The notes under the pieces: generated by a model
Told to the model about the DNA's origin: nothing
The model's input: only the letters and a program-made list of their open reading frames with translations
Databases searched by the model: none
Assembly: GCF_009720775.1 (NCBI RefSeq)
Contig: NZ_WNKW01000004.1
Span: 62,001 to 126,000, forward strand
Length of the DNA stretch: 64,000 nucleotides
Direction: 5' to 3'
Source of the DNA: Pseudoduganella danionis
Lineage (GTDB): Bacteria; Pseudomonadota; Gammaproteobacteria; Burkholderiales; Burkholderiaceae_D
Translations under genes and position numbers: made by a program
Shown: piece by piece, positions 8,060 to 15,425 of the stretch
Layout: every line of letters starts with the position of its first letter
Position numbering within the stretch: the first letter of the stretch is position 1

Positions 8060-9472
8060 ATGGCGGCTTTCAAAGAGACCAAATTCCCGGCCGACGCGCC
8101 GGCTGCACAAAAAGCCCTGGGCTGGGTCGATGACCGCTTCCCGCTGAGCAAACTGTGGAACGACCAATGGGGCAAATACTACGCTCCTAAAAACTTCAAC
8201 TTCTGGTACATCTTCGGCTCGCTGGCCATGCTGGTACTGGTGCTGCAGATCGTCACCGGTATCTTCCTGACCATGCACTACAAACCGGACGCGCTGCTGG
8301 CCTTCGCTTCGGTGGAATACATCATGCGCGAAGTACCGTGGGGCTGGCTGGTGCGCTATATGCACTCGACCGGCGCTTCGTCGTTCTTCATCATCGTCTA
8401 CCTGCACATGACGCGCGGTCTGCTGTACGGCTCGTACCGCAAGCCCCGTGAACTGATCTGGCTGTTCGGTTTCGCCATCTTCCTGTGCCTGATGGCCGAA
8501 GCGTTCTTCGGCTACCTGCTGCCATGGGGCCAGATGTCGTACTGGGGCGCCCAGGTGATCGTCAACCTGTTCGGTGCGATTCCTCTGATCGGCCCTGACC
8601 TGTCGCTGTGGATCCGTGGTGACTACGTGGTGTCCGACGCTACCCTGAACCGCTTCTTCGCCTTCCACGTGATCGCGATTCCGCTGGTTCTGCTGGGTCT
8701 GGTTGCAGCTCACCTGATCGCACTGCACGAAGTGGGTTCGAGCAACCCTGACGGTATCGAAGTAAAAGAAAACCTGGGCGCCGATGGCCACCCAGTGGAT
8801 TCGATTCCTTCCCACCCTTACTACACCGTGCACGATCTGTTCGGCGTATCGATCTTCCTGACCATCTTCAGCGCCGTGGTGTTCTTCGCGCCGGAAATGG
8901 GCGGTTATTTCCTGGAATACAACAACTTCCTGCCGGGCGATTCGCTGAAAACCCCGCTGCACATTGCGCCTACCTGGTACTTCACGGCGTTCTACTCGGT
9001 GCTGCGTGCAACGACCGCAGACTTCATGTGGGTACTGATGTTCTTCGTCGCTGGCTACGTCAGCTTCGTGTGGCTGAAGTCGAATCTGGCCCGTACCACC
9101 AAGACCGCGATCGCCGCGATCGCTCTGGTGGCCGTGGTCGGCATGCTGCCACAGGTACTCGATGCGAAATTCTGGGGCGTGGTGTTCTTCGGTGGTTCGG
9201 TGGTGATTCTGGCCTTCCTGCCTTGGCTGGATAAATCGCCGGTCAAATCGATCCGCTATCGTCCAAGCTGGCACAAATATGTGTACGCCGTGTTCTTCCT
9301 GAGCTTCCTGACGCTGGGCTACCTGGGTACCCTGCCTCCAACGGAAGGCCGTACAATTATTTCGCAAGTCTGCACGCTGCTCTACTTTAGCTTCTTCCTG
9401 TTCATGCCTTGGTGGAGCGCCATGGGCACGTTCAAGAAAGTGCCGGACCGCGTGGTATTCCACGCGCACTGA
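8060..9472 (+). CDS. petB: cytochrome b subunit of the bc1 complex
   Basis: A 470-residue multi-span membrane protein carrying hemes bL and bH and the Qo and Qi quinol sites. Recognisable features are GSLAMLVLVLQIVTGIFL (helix A), MHSTGASSFFIIVYLHM with a heme-ligand histidine, the WGQMSYWGAQVI segment of the Qo site and the C-terminal helices. The length exceeds that of the mitochondrial protein, as in other Burkholderiales, because of a C-terminal extension. It lies between petA and petC in one operon. Confidence 0.97.
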   Translation: MAAFKETKFPADAPAAQKALGWVDDRFPLSKLWNDQWGKYYAPKNFNFWYIFGSLAMLVLVLQIVTGIFLTMHYKPDALLAFASVEYIMREVPWGWLVRYMHSTGASSFFIIVYLHMTRGLLYGSYRKPRELIWLFGFAIFLCLMAEAFFGYLLPWGQMSYWGAQVIVNLFGAIPLIGPDLSLWIRGDYVVSDATLNRFFAFHVIAIPLVLLGLVAAHLIALHEVGSSNPDGIEVKENLGADGHPVDSIPSHPYYTVHDLFGVSIFLTIFSAVVFFAPEMGGYFLEYNNFLPGDSLKTPLHIAPTWYFTAFYSVLRATTADFMWVLMFFVAGYVSFVWLKSNLARTTKTAIAAIALVAVVGMLPQVLDAKFWGVVFFGGSVVILAFLPWLDKSPVKSIRYRPSWHKYVYAVFFLSFLTLGYLGTLPPTEGRTIISQVCTLLYFSFFLFMPWWSAMGTFKKVPDRVVFHAH

Positions 9473-9504
9473 TCGACTTGGCTAAAGTATAAAAAGGACA
9501 TTAC

Positions 9505-10269
9505 ATGAATTTCCCTAAAAAACTGCTCGCCATGCTGGCTCTGGTGCCGGCACTGGCACTGGCCAACGAAGGCGGCGTCGCTCTCGACAAGGCCCCGGAC
9601 CGTTCCAACAACATGGCTGCCCTGCAGAATGGCGCGAAACTGTTCGTCAATTACTGCCTGAACTGCCATAATGCGTCCTCGATGCGTTACAACCGCCTCA
9701 AGGACCTCGGTCTGACGGAAGACCAGATCAAGGCTAACCTGTTGTTTACTGGTGAAAAAGTGGGCGAAATGATGACCACCACCATGCAGGCCAAAGATGC
9801 GAAAGCATGGTTCGGCGTGGTACCACCGGATCTGTCGGTGATCGCCCGTGCCAAGGCATCGAACGCCGGCAGCGGCGCCGACTACCTGTACACCTACCTG
9901 CGCACGTTCTACAAGGATGACACCCGCCCGACCGGCTGGAACAACCTGGTTCTGAACAATGCAGCGATGCCGCATGTGCTGTGGGAGCTGCAAGGTGAAC
10001 AAAAGGTTAAAATGAAGGAAGTGCCGGATCCGCACGAAGCCGGTAAAATGACGCACCAGTTCGATGGCTTCGAACAAATTACTCCAGGGAAACTGAGCAA
10101 GATCGATTACGACAATGCTGTCGGCGATCTGGTCGGTTACATGGAGTGGATGGCCGAACCGGCTGCTGCTACCCGTAAGAAACTCGGTGTCGTGGTGGTC
10201 ATGTTCATGGCCTTGTTCGCCTTCCTGGCATGGCGTTTGAACGCGTCCTTCTGGAAAGAAGTGAAGTAA
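9505..10269 (+). CDS. petC: cytochrome c1
   Basis: The c-type heme subunit of the bc1 complex, facing the periplasm. It is 254 residues long, with a cleavable signal peptide (ending ALALA), the heme attachment motif CLNCH at residues 51-55, the AMPHVLWELQGEQ segment and a C-terminal membrane anchor (GVVVVMFMALFAFLAW). The heme sixth ligand is probably a Met in the YMEWMAEP region, as in the family. It is the last gene of petABC and is followed by two strong hairpins. Confidence 0.96.
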   Translation: MNFPKKLLAMLALVPALALANEGGVALDKAPDRSNNMAALQNGAKLFVNYCLNCHNASSMRYNRLKDLGLTEDQIKANLLFTGEKVGEMMTTTMQAKDAKAWFGVVPPDLSVIARAKASNAGSGADYLYTYLRTFYKDDTRPTGWNNLVLNNAAMPHVLWELQGEQKVKMKEVPDPHEAGKMTHQFDGFEQITPGKLSKIDYDNAVGDLVGYMEWMAEPAAATRKKLGVVVVMFMALFAFLAWRLNASFWKEVK

Positions 10270-10281
10270 AACCAAATCGAG

Positions 10282-10308
10282 AGCGCCGGTTCGCCGGCGC
10301 TTGTTTTT
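10282..10308 (+). terminator. intrinsic terminator after petC
   Basis: An 8-bp perfect stem AGCGCCGG/CCGGCGCT closed by a stable TTCG tetraloop is followed by TTGTTTTT. It lies 12 bases after the petC stop. Confidence 0.85.
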
Positions 10309-10339
10309 GCGATGCCCGCACTGGCGGGCGATCGATTCA

Positions 10340-10369
10340 GGATGAGCCGTTCGCGGCGTCATCCTTTTT
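10340..10369 (+). terminator. second terminator-like hairpin before sspA
   Basis: GGATGAGCCG - TTCG - CGGC(G)TCATCC, a stem with one bulged G and again a TTCG loop, is followed by TTTTTGTTT. It ends ~20 bases before the sspA start. A smaller hairpin (GCCCGC/GCGGGC, 10314-10329) lies between this and the first terminator. Confidence 0.65.
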
Positions 10370-10390
10370 GTTTCTAAGGAACTATAAAAA

Positions 10391-11002
10391 ATGATGGTTC
10401 TCTACTCGGGTACGACCTGCCCATTTTCGCAACGCTGCCGTCTGGTCCTGTTTGAAAAAGGCATGGACTTCGAAGTGCGCGACGTTGACCTGTTCAACAA
10501 GCCGGAAGACATTTCGACCATGAATCCTTATGGTCAGGTGCCGATTCTGGTGGAACGTGAACTGATTCTGTACGAATCGAACATCATCAACGAGTACATC
10601 GACGAGCGTTTCCCGCACCCGCAACTGATGCCGGCCGACCCGCTGATGCGCGCGCGTGCCCGTCTGATGCTGTTCAACTTCGAAAAAGAACTGTTCGTGC
10701 ACGTGCACACGCTGGAAAGCGAGCGCGCCAAGGGCAACGACAAGAGCCACGACAAGGCCCGCGCTGAAATCCGCGACCGCCTGACCACGCTGGCACCGCT
10801 GTTCCTGAAGAACAAGTACATGCTGGGCGACGAGTTCTCCATGCTGGACGTAGCCGTGGCCCCGCTGCTGTGGCGCCTCGACCACTACGGCATCGAACTG
10901 TCGAAAACCGCGGCACCGCTGATGAAGTACGCCGAGCGCATCTTCTCGCGCCCAGCCTATATCGAAGCGCTGACCCCGTCGGAAAAGGTAATGCGCCGCT
11001 AA
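10391..11002 (+). CDS. sspA: stringent starvation protein A
   Basis: A 203-residue glutathione-S-transferase-fold protein that binds RNA polymerase in the SspA family and helps stationary-phase and acid-stress transcription. The thioredoxin-like N-terminal domain (MVLYSGTTCPFSQRCRLVLF) and the NPYGQVPILVER segment are followed by the all-helical GST C-terminal domain. Its position next to sspB and after petABC is the conserved betaproteobacterial order and supports SspA over a detoxifying GST. The UUCG terminators just upstream imply its own promoter or partial read-through. Confidence 0.9.
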   Translation: MMVLYSGTTCPFSQRCRLVLFEKGMDFEVRDVDLFNKPEDISTMNPYGQVPILVERELILYESNIINEYIDERFPHPQLMPADPLMRARARLMLFNFEKELFVHVHTLESERAKGNDKSHDKARAEIRDRLTTLAPLFLKNKYMLGDEFSMLDVAVAPLLWRLDHYGIELSKTAAPLMKYAERIFSRPAYIEALTPSEKVMRR

Positions 11003-11089
11003 GCGCAGCACCGCTGTTCTTGAAGTCTATCGGCGCGTTTGCTGGCTCGGTCTGGCGGCGCGCCGGGTTTTATCGCAGTCTGGAAACCC

Positions 11090-11575
11090 ATGTCTGAAAT
11101 TTCTACCAAGCCCTATATGCTGCGCGCCATTTACGAATGGTGCACCGATAGCGGCTACACGCCGTATCTGGCCGTCAAGGTCGACCGTGCTACCACGGTG
11201 CCAATGGAATACGTGAAAAACGGCGAAATCGTGCTCAACATCAGCTTCGGCGCCACTTCGGGCCTGAAGATGGACAATGATGCGATCCGCTTCCACGCCC
11301 GTTTCGGCGGTGTGTCGCGTGAAATCTTCGTACCGGTCAACAATGTGATCGCCATCTACGCCAGCGAAAACGGTCAGGGCATGGCCTTCGAAGCGATGCT
11401 GGGCATGGCCGACGCCGAGCCGGAAGAAGAGCAGGAAGATAGCGCGCCGACGCTGTCGCTGGCCCCCGCGCCCAGCCCTGCGCCGGCCACGGAAAGCGCG
11501 CCTTCCGGCACGCCGGACGACGATGGCACGCCGCCCAAAAAGGGCGGCCGCCCCACCCTTACGCGTATTAAATAG
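11090..11575 (+). CDS. sspB: ClpXP protease specificity-enhancing factor SspB
   Basis: The adaptor that delivers ssrA-tagged proteins from stalled ribosomes to ClpXP. It is 161 residues long: the substrate-binding domain (KPYMLRAIYEWCTDSGYTPY ... VNNVIAIYASENGQGM) covers about residues 6-105, followed by an acidic, Pro/Ala-rich linker. The C-terminus GGRPTLTRIK matches the short ClpX-docking peptide found at the end of SspB proteins. The ATG at 11090 is chosen over an upstream in-frame start at 11039 that adds 17 unrelated residues. It is 88 bases after sspA. Confidence 0.93.
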   Translation: MSEISTKPYMLRAIYEWCTDSGYTPYLAVKVDRATTVPMEYVKNGEIVLNISFGATSGLKMDNDAIRFHARFGGVSREIFVPVNNVIAIYASENGQGMAFEAMLGMADAEPEEEQEDSAPTLSLAPAPSPAPATESAPSGTPDDDGTPPKKGGRPTLTRIK

Positions 11576-11577
11576 CG

Positions 11578-11583
11578 TATAAT
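11578..11583 (+). promoter_or_regulatory. -10 box of the tRNA-Thr promoter
   Basis: A perfect TATAAT just after the sspB stop is followed by a GC-rich discriminator (TCGCCCCG), the kind of start region found at growth-rate-controlled stable-RNA genes. I see no good -35 at the right distance. The start site would be about 10 bases before the tRNA. Confidence 0.5.
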
Positions 11584-11601
11584 TCGCCCCGTACAAGTTT
11601 C

Positions 11602-11678
<77 letters not shown>

Positions 11679-11695
11679 AATTCAGCAGCAAATTC

Positions 11696-11730
11696 AAAGG
11701 GTTACGCGCTTCGGCATGTAACCCTTTTTT
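11696..11730 (+). terminator. island-borne terminator just inside attL
   Basis: AAAGGGTTAC / GTAACCCTTT, a 10-bp perfect stem with a 12-base loop, is followed by more T (six in a row in total). It lies 19 bases after the tRNA end and replaces the original tRNA terminator, which is now beyond attR. Confidence 0.85.
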
Positions 11731-11836
11731 GTTCTGGGCATGTAGAAATGCTCCTTGTAACCGTTGTGTTACCTGATTGAGTGAATGCGGCGTAGGGAAT
11801 GCACACCTTAATCATATTCTTTGGGGAATGAATACC

Positions 11837-12014
11837 ATGAACGACGATATCGAGAATACCTCTCAGTTTTTGTTCTACGGCGCCAGACGGAACCGTGAAA
11901 GTGCAAGTGATACTCGGTGACGAAACCGTTTGGGCTTCGCGAAAGGGGATGGGAGAAATCTTTGGTGTAACGCCGTACTCTTCAGCCAAGGCAAGCAACA
12001 CAACCAAGCATTAA
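11837..12014 (+). pseudogene. RhuM-family (virulence protein RhuM) fragment, frameshifted
   Basis: The ATG at 11837 opens MNDDIENTSQFLFYGA and then the frame breaks near 11883; the first frame stops at a TGA. In the next frame the homology continues as PDGTVKVQVILGDETVWASR, then KGMGEIFGVTP, ending at TAA 12012-12014. Together these match the N-terminus of RhuM-family proteins (an ETVW stretch followed by the MAEIFGV-type block), so one base appears to have been lost and the remaining ~250 residues are missing. RhuM-type genes are frequent cargo of islands and prophages; their function is poorly defined. Confidence 0.7.
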
Positions 12015-12086
12015 TAGCTCTCGCTCGGCGCCGTTGCGGCGTGATCTACGCCATGATGTGAGACGGGACATTTTATTGCCCCGCAC

Positions 12087-12537
12087 TGTTGATTTGCACC
12101 GAACACTCACCCACTTTTCCGCATAATTTGCATCGAAAATTGACCCACGTTTAGCGCACAATCCCACTCATCAGAATGAGTAGGGGAACGGAGTGATTGA
12201 CGTGGTATTACCAGGAATAATCAGACGCTGGCACCTTCGTGGCCAGGTCCCGCTTAGGGAAATCGCCAAGAGGCTCGGCATCTCCCTCTACACCGTCCGG
12301 CGCCACCTGCTGTCGGAAATCACCGAGTCCGCCTATGCGGAGCACCAATCCGCCAGCGCCATCGATCCATACGCCTTCCAGCTTTCCAGCTGGCTCAAGA
12401 CCGTGACGGCCAAATCCCGGAAGCAGAGACGCAGCCTCAAGCAACTCCACGAGGAGCTTATCAATTGGGATTTTAAGGGGGCTTACGAAAAGGTCGCGGC
12501 GTTCGCCAGGCAGTGGCTGGTGGGTCAAACGGAGTAG
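12087..12537 (+). mobile_element. truncated IS21-family insertion sequence, left end
   Basis: The segment begins with TGTTGATTTGCACCGAA and contains a second, related unit 34 bp further on (ATTTGCATCGAAAATTGACC at 12126). The first unit reads ATTTGCACCGAACACTCACC at 12092. Repeated end sequences of this kind, starting with TG and lying before istA, are typical of IS21-family elements. The element breaks off inside istA at about 12530; istB and the right end are absent. Confidence 0.75.
12193..12537 (+). pseudogene. istA: IS21-family transposase IstA, N-terminal fragment
   Basis: 114 codons from GTG 12193, with GGGGAACGGA upstream. The N-terminal helix-turn-helix (PLREIAKRLGISLYTVRRHL, about residues 20-39) and the KSRKQRRSLKQLHEEL segment are those of IS21 IstA proteins of the IIRRWHLR type. 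The family is about 500 residues long. Homology stops after FARQW and an unrelated tail (LVGQTE) reaches a stop, so the catalytic DDE domain is missing and the gene cannot transpose. Confidence 0.82.
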
Positions 12538-12538
12538 G

Positions 12539-12685
12539 TCAATTCAGCGCGCAAACGAACAGTAGGGTACTTATTTTTGCAATTTCTGACTTTTGCTCTT
12601 CTATGCTAAAGCCATTTTCTGGCTCATAGTATTTACTGGCTCCTAGAGCATCCCGAACAAGATTTTCAGTCTTTTTTTCACTAAT
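12539..12685 (-). pseudogene. N-terminal remnant of a restriction-modification type gene, ATT in place of the start
   Basis: Read from 12685 on the minus strand the frame gives SEKKTENLVRDALGAS, then KYYEPENGFSIEEQKSEIAK, then a short unrelated tail and TGA. The layout (SEKKTE-N-VR, then ...VEEQKS.. and a following KLL-type segment) is the start of type I restriction / N-6 DNA methylase-like proteins as I remember them. The codon where ATG is expected is ATT, with AAAGG seven bases upstream, which suggests a mutated start. The fragment ends where the IS21 remnant begins, in opposite orientation, so a deletion joined the two. Confidence 0.5.
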
Positions 12686-12952
12686 GTTCTGCCTTTATGA
12701 TTATTTGACCAGCTTGGCTGCATAAGCCATATGGTATATATTTTCTAATACGCGTGCATTCTGGCGCTGATTGCCAATACATATCAATCAGTGACAGATC
12801 GACTCATTTTTGTTAAAACGGGAATTGTTTTTTGATCGAGTTGGAGGCCAAAGACTCATTGGCTACTTCTTGTATGACGTTTGAGCTATTAAACCGATCC
12901 GCTTCAGGCAGTTATCGCAACGGAGAGGAACGGGGCGTATCAATTAAAATAT
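12686..12952. other. AT-rich spacer with no recognisable gene
   Basis: 267 bases between the restriction-gene remnant and the nucleotidyltransferase stop. A short frame (12832-13029, plus strand) overlaps the end of the nucleotidyltransferase and lacks a good ribosome-binding site, so I do not call it. The segment may hold the former promoter of the remnant (TATATAC-like box near 12736). Confidence 0.5.
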
Positions 12953-13690
12953 TTATTCATGTGAAAACAAACAACCCTGTGGTGAAAACGAAAAATTCCC
13001 ATCCTGTTGCTGGGATAAGAAAACTCTAAGATTTCTTACGTAAGAGCTAGAAACGTCATCGAGCTTAACCATATCAATGTGATTAACGATATATTCCCCC
13101 AACCTCGGTGTTACTGCTAATTCGTTACTAATGGCCAACTTTATCGCTCTGCGAACCATTCCAGACGGACTAGGATTTTCTTGTAAATTAAGATCAAGCA
13201 CACGGCGTTGGAGGGAATCGATGTAAGATTCAGAACAAAATAGTTGTCTTTTCCCCAGATGAAAAACAGCCGCATCTAAATTAAAAAAGGTTGTTTTGAA
13301 TATATCCTGAATTGAACTTCCTTCGACTAGACCATTCTTGAAAGCCCACGTATCGTCAAAAGACCAGATATCATAAAGCTGTTTTCCTACGATAAATCTA
13401 TAACCACCAAATTTATTCACGCTAGGGTGATAATTTTTTATCGCTGCGAAGATATCGTTTCTGCCCGCTCTCGATACAATATCAATATCAGAGTTGAAAC
13501 TTCTTGTATTACCAAGTGCAAATTCTCGAATCATTCCGCCAAAAATTACGGCGTCTTCTAAGCAGCTTGCAATGTGCTCAAGTGTACGACGCAGATCATC
13601 GCGCTCTCTCGATTGATGTTCGAGGAAGCGACTGACACTACTTGCAACTTTTTTTCTATCTCTCACTTGCAATTCTTGATATTTCAGCAT
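12953..13690 (-). CDS. polA/CCA-type nucleotidyltransferase, partner of the dGTPase
   Basis: 245 residues. The N-terminal half is a Pol-beta-superfamily nucleotidyltransferase: FGG at 50-52, the acidic pair in SDIDIV (Asp68, Asp70) and a third acidic residue in LYDIWSF (Asp107). The spacing and the later segment PSPSGMVRRAIKLAI resemble the head and neck of poly(A) polymerase / CCA-adding enzymes, but the protein is far shorter than those. All three metal ligands are present, so it is probably active. Its start lies 35 bases inside the 3' end of the dGTPase gene, with GAAGAAG upstream, so translation is likely coupled. By context I infer a nucleotide- or tRNA-modifying role that tunes the dGTPase; the CloB protein of the Clover phage-defence system is the closest parallel I know of. 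Confidence 0.75.
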   Translation of the reverse strand: MLKYQELQVRDRKKVASSVSRFLEHQSRERDDLRRTLEHIASCLEDAVIFGGMIREFALGNTRSFNSDIDIVSRAGRNDIFAAIKNYHPSVNKFGGYRFIVGKQLYDIWSFDDTWAFKNGLVEGSSIQDIFKTTFFNLDAAVFHLGKRQLFCSESYIDSLQRRVLDLNLQENPSPSGMVRRAIKLAISNELAVTPRLGEYIVNHIDMVKLDDVSSSYVRNLRVFLSQQQDGNFSFSPQGCLFSHE

Positions 13691-15137
13691 CGTATTGCTT
13701 CTTCATCGGCGCCAGCTCCTTGTATAACGTCATGGCATATGAGTCAGTCATACCTGAAACCATGTCCGTAAGTAAAACGCACTCATCGTATCGGCATGTC
13801 CTACCTGGCTGAATCGACTCGAACACGCGGCGATAATTCTCCGAAATACGACCGTAGATATAGCGAGTGAACGGGTGTCGGCGCCGGGATTTGGAACAAG
13901 TAGAATCTTCAACGTCTGTAATAGCCGCCCAGAAAATATCCATCAGCCCCCTGATCACATTATACCCATCAAGCTCTAACTCTAAGACCACACGATTCGT
14001 GTAAGCATGTTTCAAAGCAAAGTCCTTCAATGCTTTACGAAGCTGCTCTCCTTCGCTTAATGCGATCAAGCTCTTGGGTTGCGTTCCCGCCAAGAACGAT
14101 GCATGGTGTGTGGCGCTAACAAACGTGCTTGTGGCCGCTCGAACCAGCGCCCCGATAGCAAACACACGGAAGCGCTGCATGGAAACATCATTGAGTTCGG
14201 CGGGTGACAAAGAAGGCGCATCCATGCGGTATTGTTGATGTTTCTCCTTACTATGCTGCACAACTTCTCGAGTCAGTTGATCATTTGACGCGTGGTGATC
14301 CAGGTAAGCACAGAGGTCGGAGAATGAAGCTAGCCCTTTTTTTATAGCGTCTTCGACATCTAAAACGACATACGCAATATCGTCGCAAGCCTCCATGACA
14401 TATGCCAGAGGGTGGCGCAGTCCAATTGCTAATCCAACACGCTCCTGGACTGCTGCTGCGATTGCTTGTTCAGACGAAAAAAATCCGTGCTTTTTCGTTG
14501 CAGCCACGGTTCCCTTTGGATTTACGCCAATGGAACTTGTCGGATACTTCATCATCGCCGAAAGTGTTGCGTAAGTAAGATCTAGACCGAAATCGTCATT
14601 CAATAGTTGCAATCTAGCAACTAACCGAAAGGCCTGAGCGTTTCCTTCAAATTTCAAAAAATCTTGCTTTTGCTGTTCTGACAACGGACGGTTACTATCG
14701 TCCAGCACTTTTGCTTTGCGGTCCTTAAACCAGCTTTGAATTGCGGCTTCCCCCTGGTGTCCGAAGGGTGGATTACCCAAGTCATGGACAAGCCCGACAG
14801 CAGCCAGCAAGGCCGGAATATTCCTCTTGGCGTTGTCGTTGTCTCCGGCAATCTTGTGCTTGAACGCAAGGGCAGTTCCGATACTCCTCGCAAGATTGGA
14901 AACCTCATGCGAATGTGTCAATCTTGTTCTTACACTATCATTTTTTTCAAGCGGAAAAACTTGAGTTTTGTCGGCCAAGCGACGCACCGGCGTTGAGAAC
15001 AAAATTCGATCATAGTCTCGTTCAATCTCAGTGCGAGTCTCGTCAGCATCCGTGCTGGAGGTGCTTACTTCACCTTCCTTCTTTCGGCGACCGGACGCAA
15101 GTAGTTTAGCCCAATGGTGATCAAGACTGTCCGACAT
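13656..15137 (-). CDS. dGTPase-family HD triphosphohydrolase (defence type)
   Basis: 493 residues of the dGTPase family, enzymes that remove the whole triphosphate from dNTPs. The HD-domain metal ligands are visible: TRLTHSHEVS with His75, LVHDLGNPPFGHQGE with His118-Asp119 and His127, and ACDDIAYV with Asp252/253. The N-terminus has the usual DYDRILFSTPVRRLADKTQV stretch. It is placed in a tRNA island, not at a housekeeping site, and is the first gene of an operon with a nucleotidyltransferase, opposite an XRE/ImmA pair. dGTPases that empty the dNTP pool are an established anti-phage mechanism, so a defence effector is the best reading; the trigger is unknown. The ATG at 15137 has AAGGGA upstream. 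Confidence 0.85.
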   Translation of the reverse strand: MSDSLDHHWAKLLASGRRKKEGEVSTSSTDADETRTEIERDYDRILFSTPVRRLADKTQVFPLEKNDSVRTRLTHSHEVSNLARSIGTALAFKHKIAGDNDNAKRNIPALLAAVGLVHDLGNPPFGHQGEAAIQSWFKDRKAKVLDDSNRPLSEQQKQDFLKFEGNAQAFRLVARLQLLNDDFGLDLTYATLSAMMKYPTSSIGVNPKGTVAATKKHGFFSSEQAIAAAVQERVGLAIGLRHPLAYVMEACDDIAYVVLDVEDAIKKGLASFSDLCAYLDHHASNDQLTREVVQHSKEKHQQYRMDAPSLSPAELNDVSMQRFRVFAIGALVRAATSTFVSATHHASFLAGTQPKSLIALSEGEQLRKALKDFALKHAYTNRVVLELELDGYNVIRGLMDIFWAAITDVEDSTCSKSRRRHPFTRYIYGRISENYRRVFESIQPGRTCRYDECVLLTDMVSGMTDSYAMTLYKELAPMKKQYDAEISRIASER

Positions 15138-15329
15138 GTTGTTCCCTTGTTAAGTTTTTTTACGATGGAAGCATGCGGTATACTACGTGAGGCTAATTCT
15201 TCCCACAAGAAACATCACACTGCTAACCTATCGAGAAGCCCTAGGAAGAATCCAATCTGTGGGTGCGGGAGCATCGATTTTCGCCCATCATTAAGCCGTC
15301 ATCCGGCAAATTTTCTCCGAGCAACTAAA

Positions 15330-15386
15330 ATAATTAACCACTGGAGGATAATTAACCTTGACAGGATAATTTCGTTAACCTATGAT
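15330..15386 (+). promoter_or_regulatory. promoter of the XRE/ImmA pair with three 18-bp-spaced operator repeats
   Basis: A near-consensus sigma-70 promoter: TTGACA (15358-15363), 17-base spacer, TATGAT (15381-15386), 40 bases before the XRE start. Overlapping it, ATAATT occurs at 15330, 15348 and 15366, exactly 18 bp apart. The first two copies continue as ATAATTAACC and the third as ATAATTTCGTTAACC. Such phased repeats over the -35/-10 region look like binding sites for the XRE protein and imply autorepression. Confidence 0.7.
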
Positions 15387-15425
15387 GGTTACGTGGCTGA
15401 GGCTGCTAAACCTGAGGGGGTATAT

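Noticed and set aside
7265..9469. 734-codon open frame antisense to petA/petB
   Set aside because: It mirrors the codon bias of a strongly expressed GC-rich operon; its composition (His, Gln and Arg-rich) is typical of shadow frames and it has no homology-like motif.
11702..12007. minus-strand 101-codon frame opposite the RhuM remnant
   Set aside because: It reads the complement of the remnant; the RhuM homology lies on the plus strand.
12832..13029. 65-codon frame in the island spacer
   Set aside because: No ribosome-binding site and it overlaps the 3' end of the nucleotidyltransferase gene.
13656..13690. Overlap of dGTPase and nucleotidyltransferase as a single frameshifted gene
   Set aside because: Both products have complete, independent domains and their own start and stop; the 35-bp overlap with a ribosome-binding site is a normal coupled operon junction.
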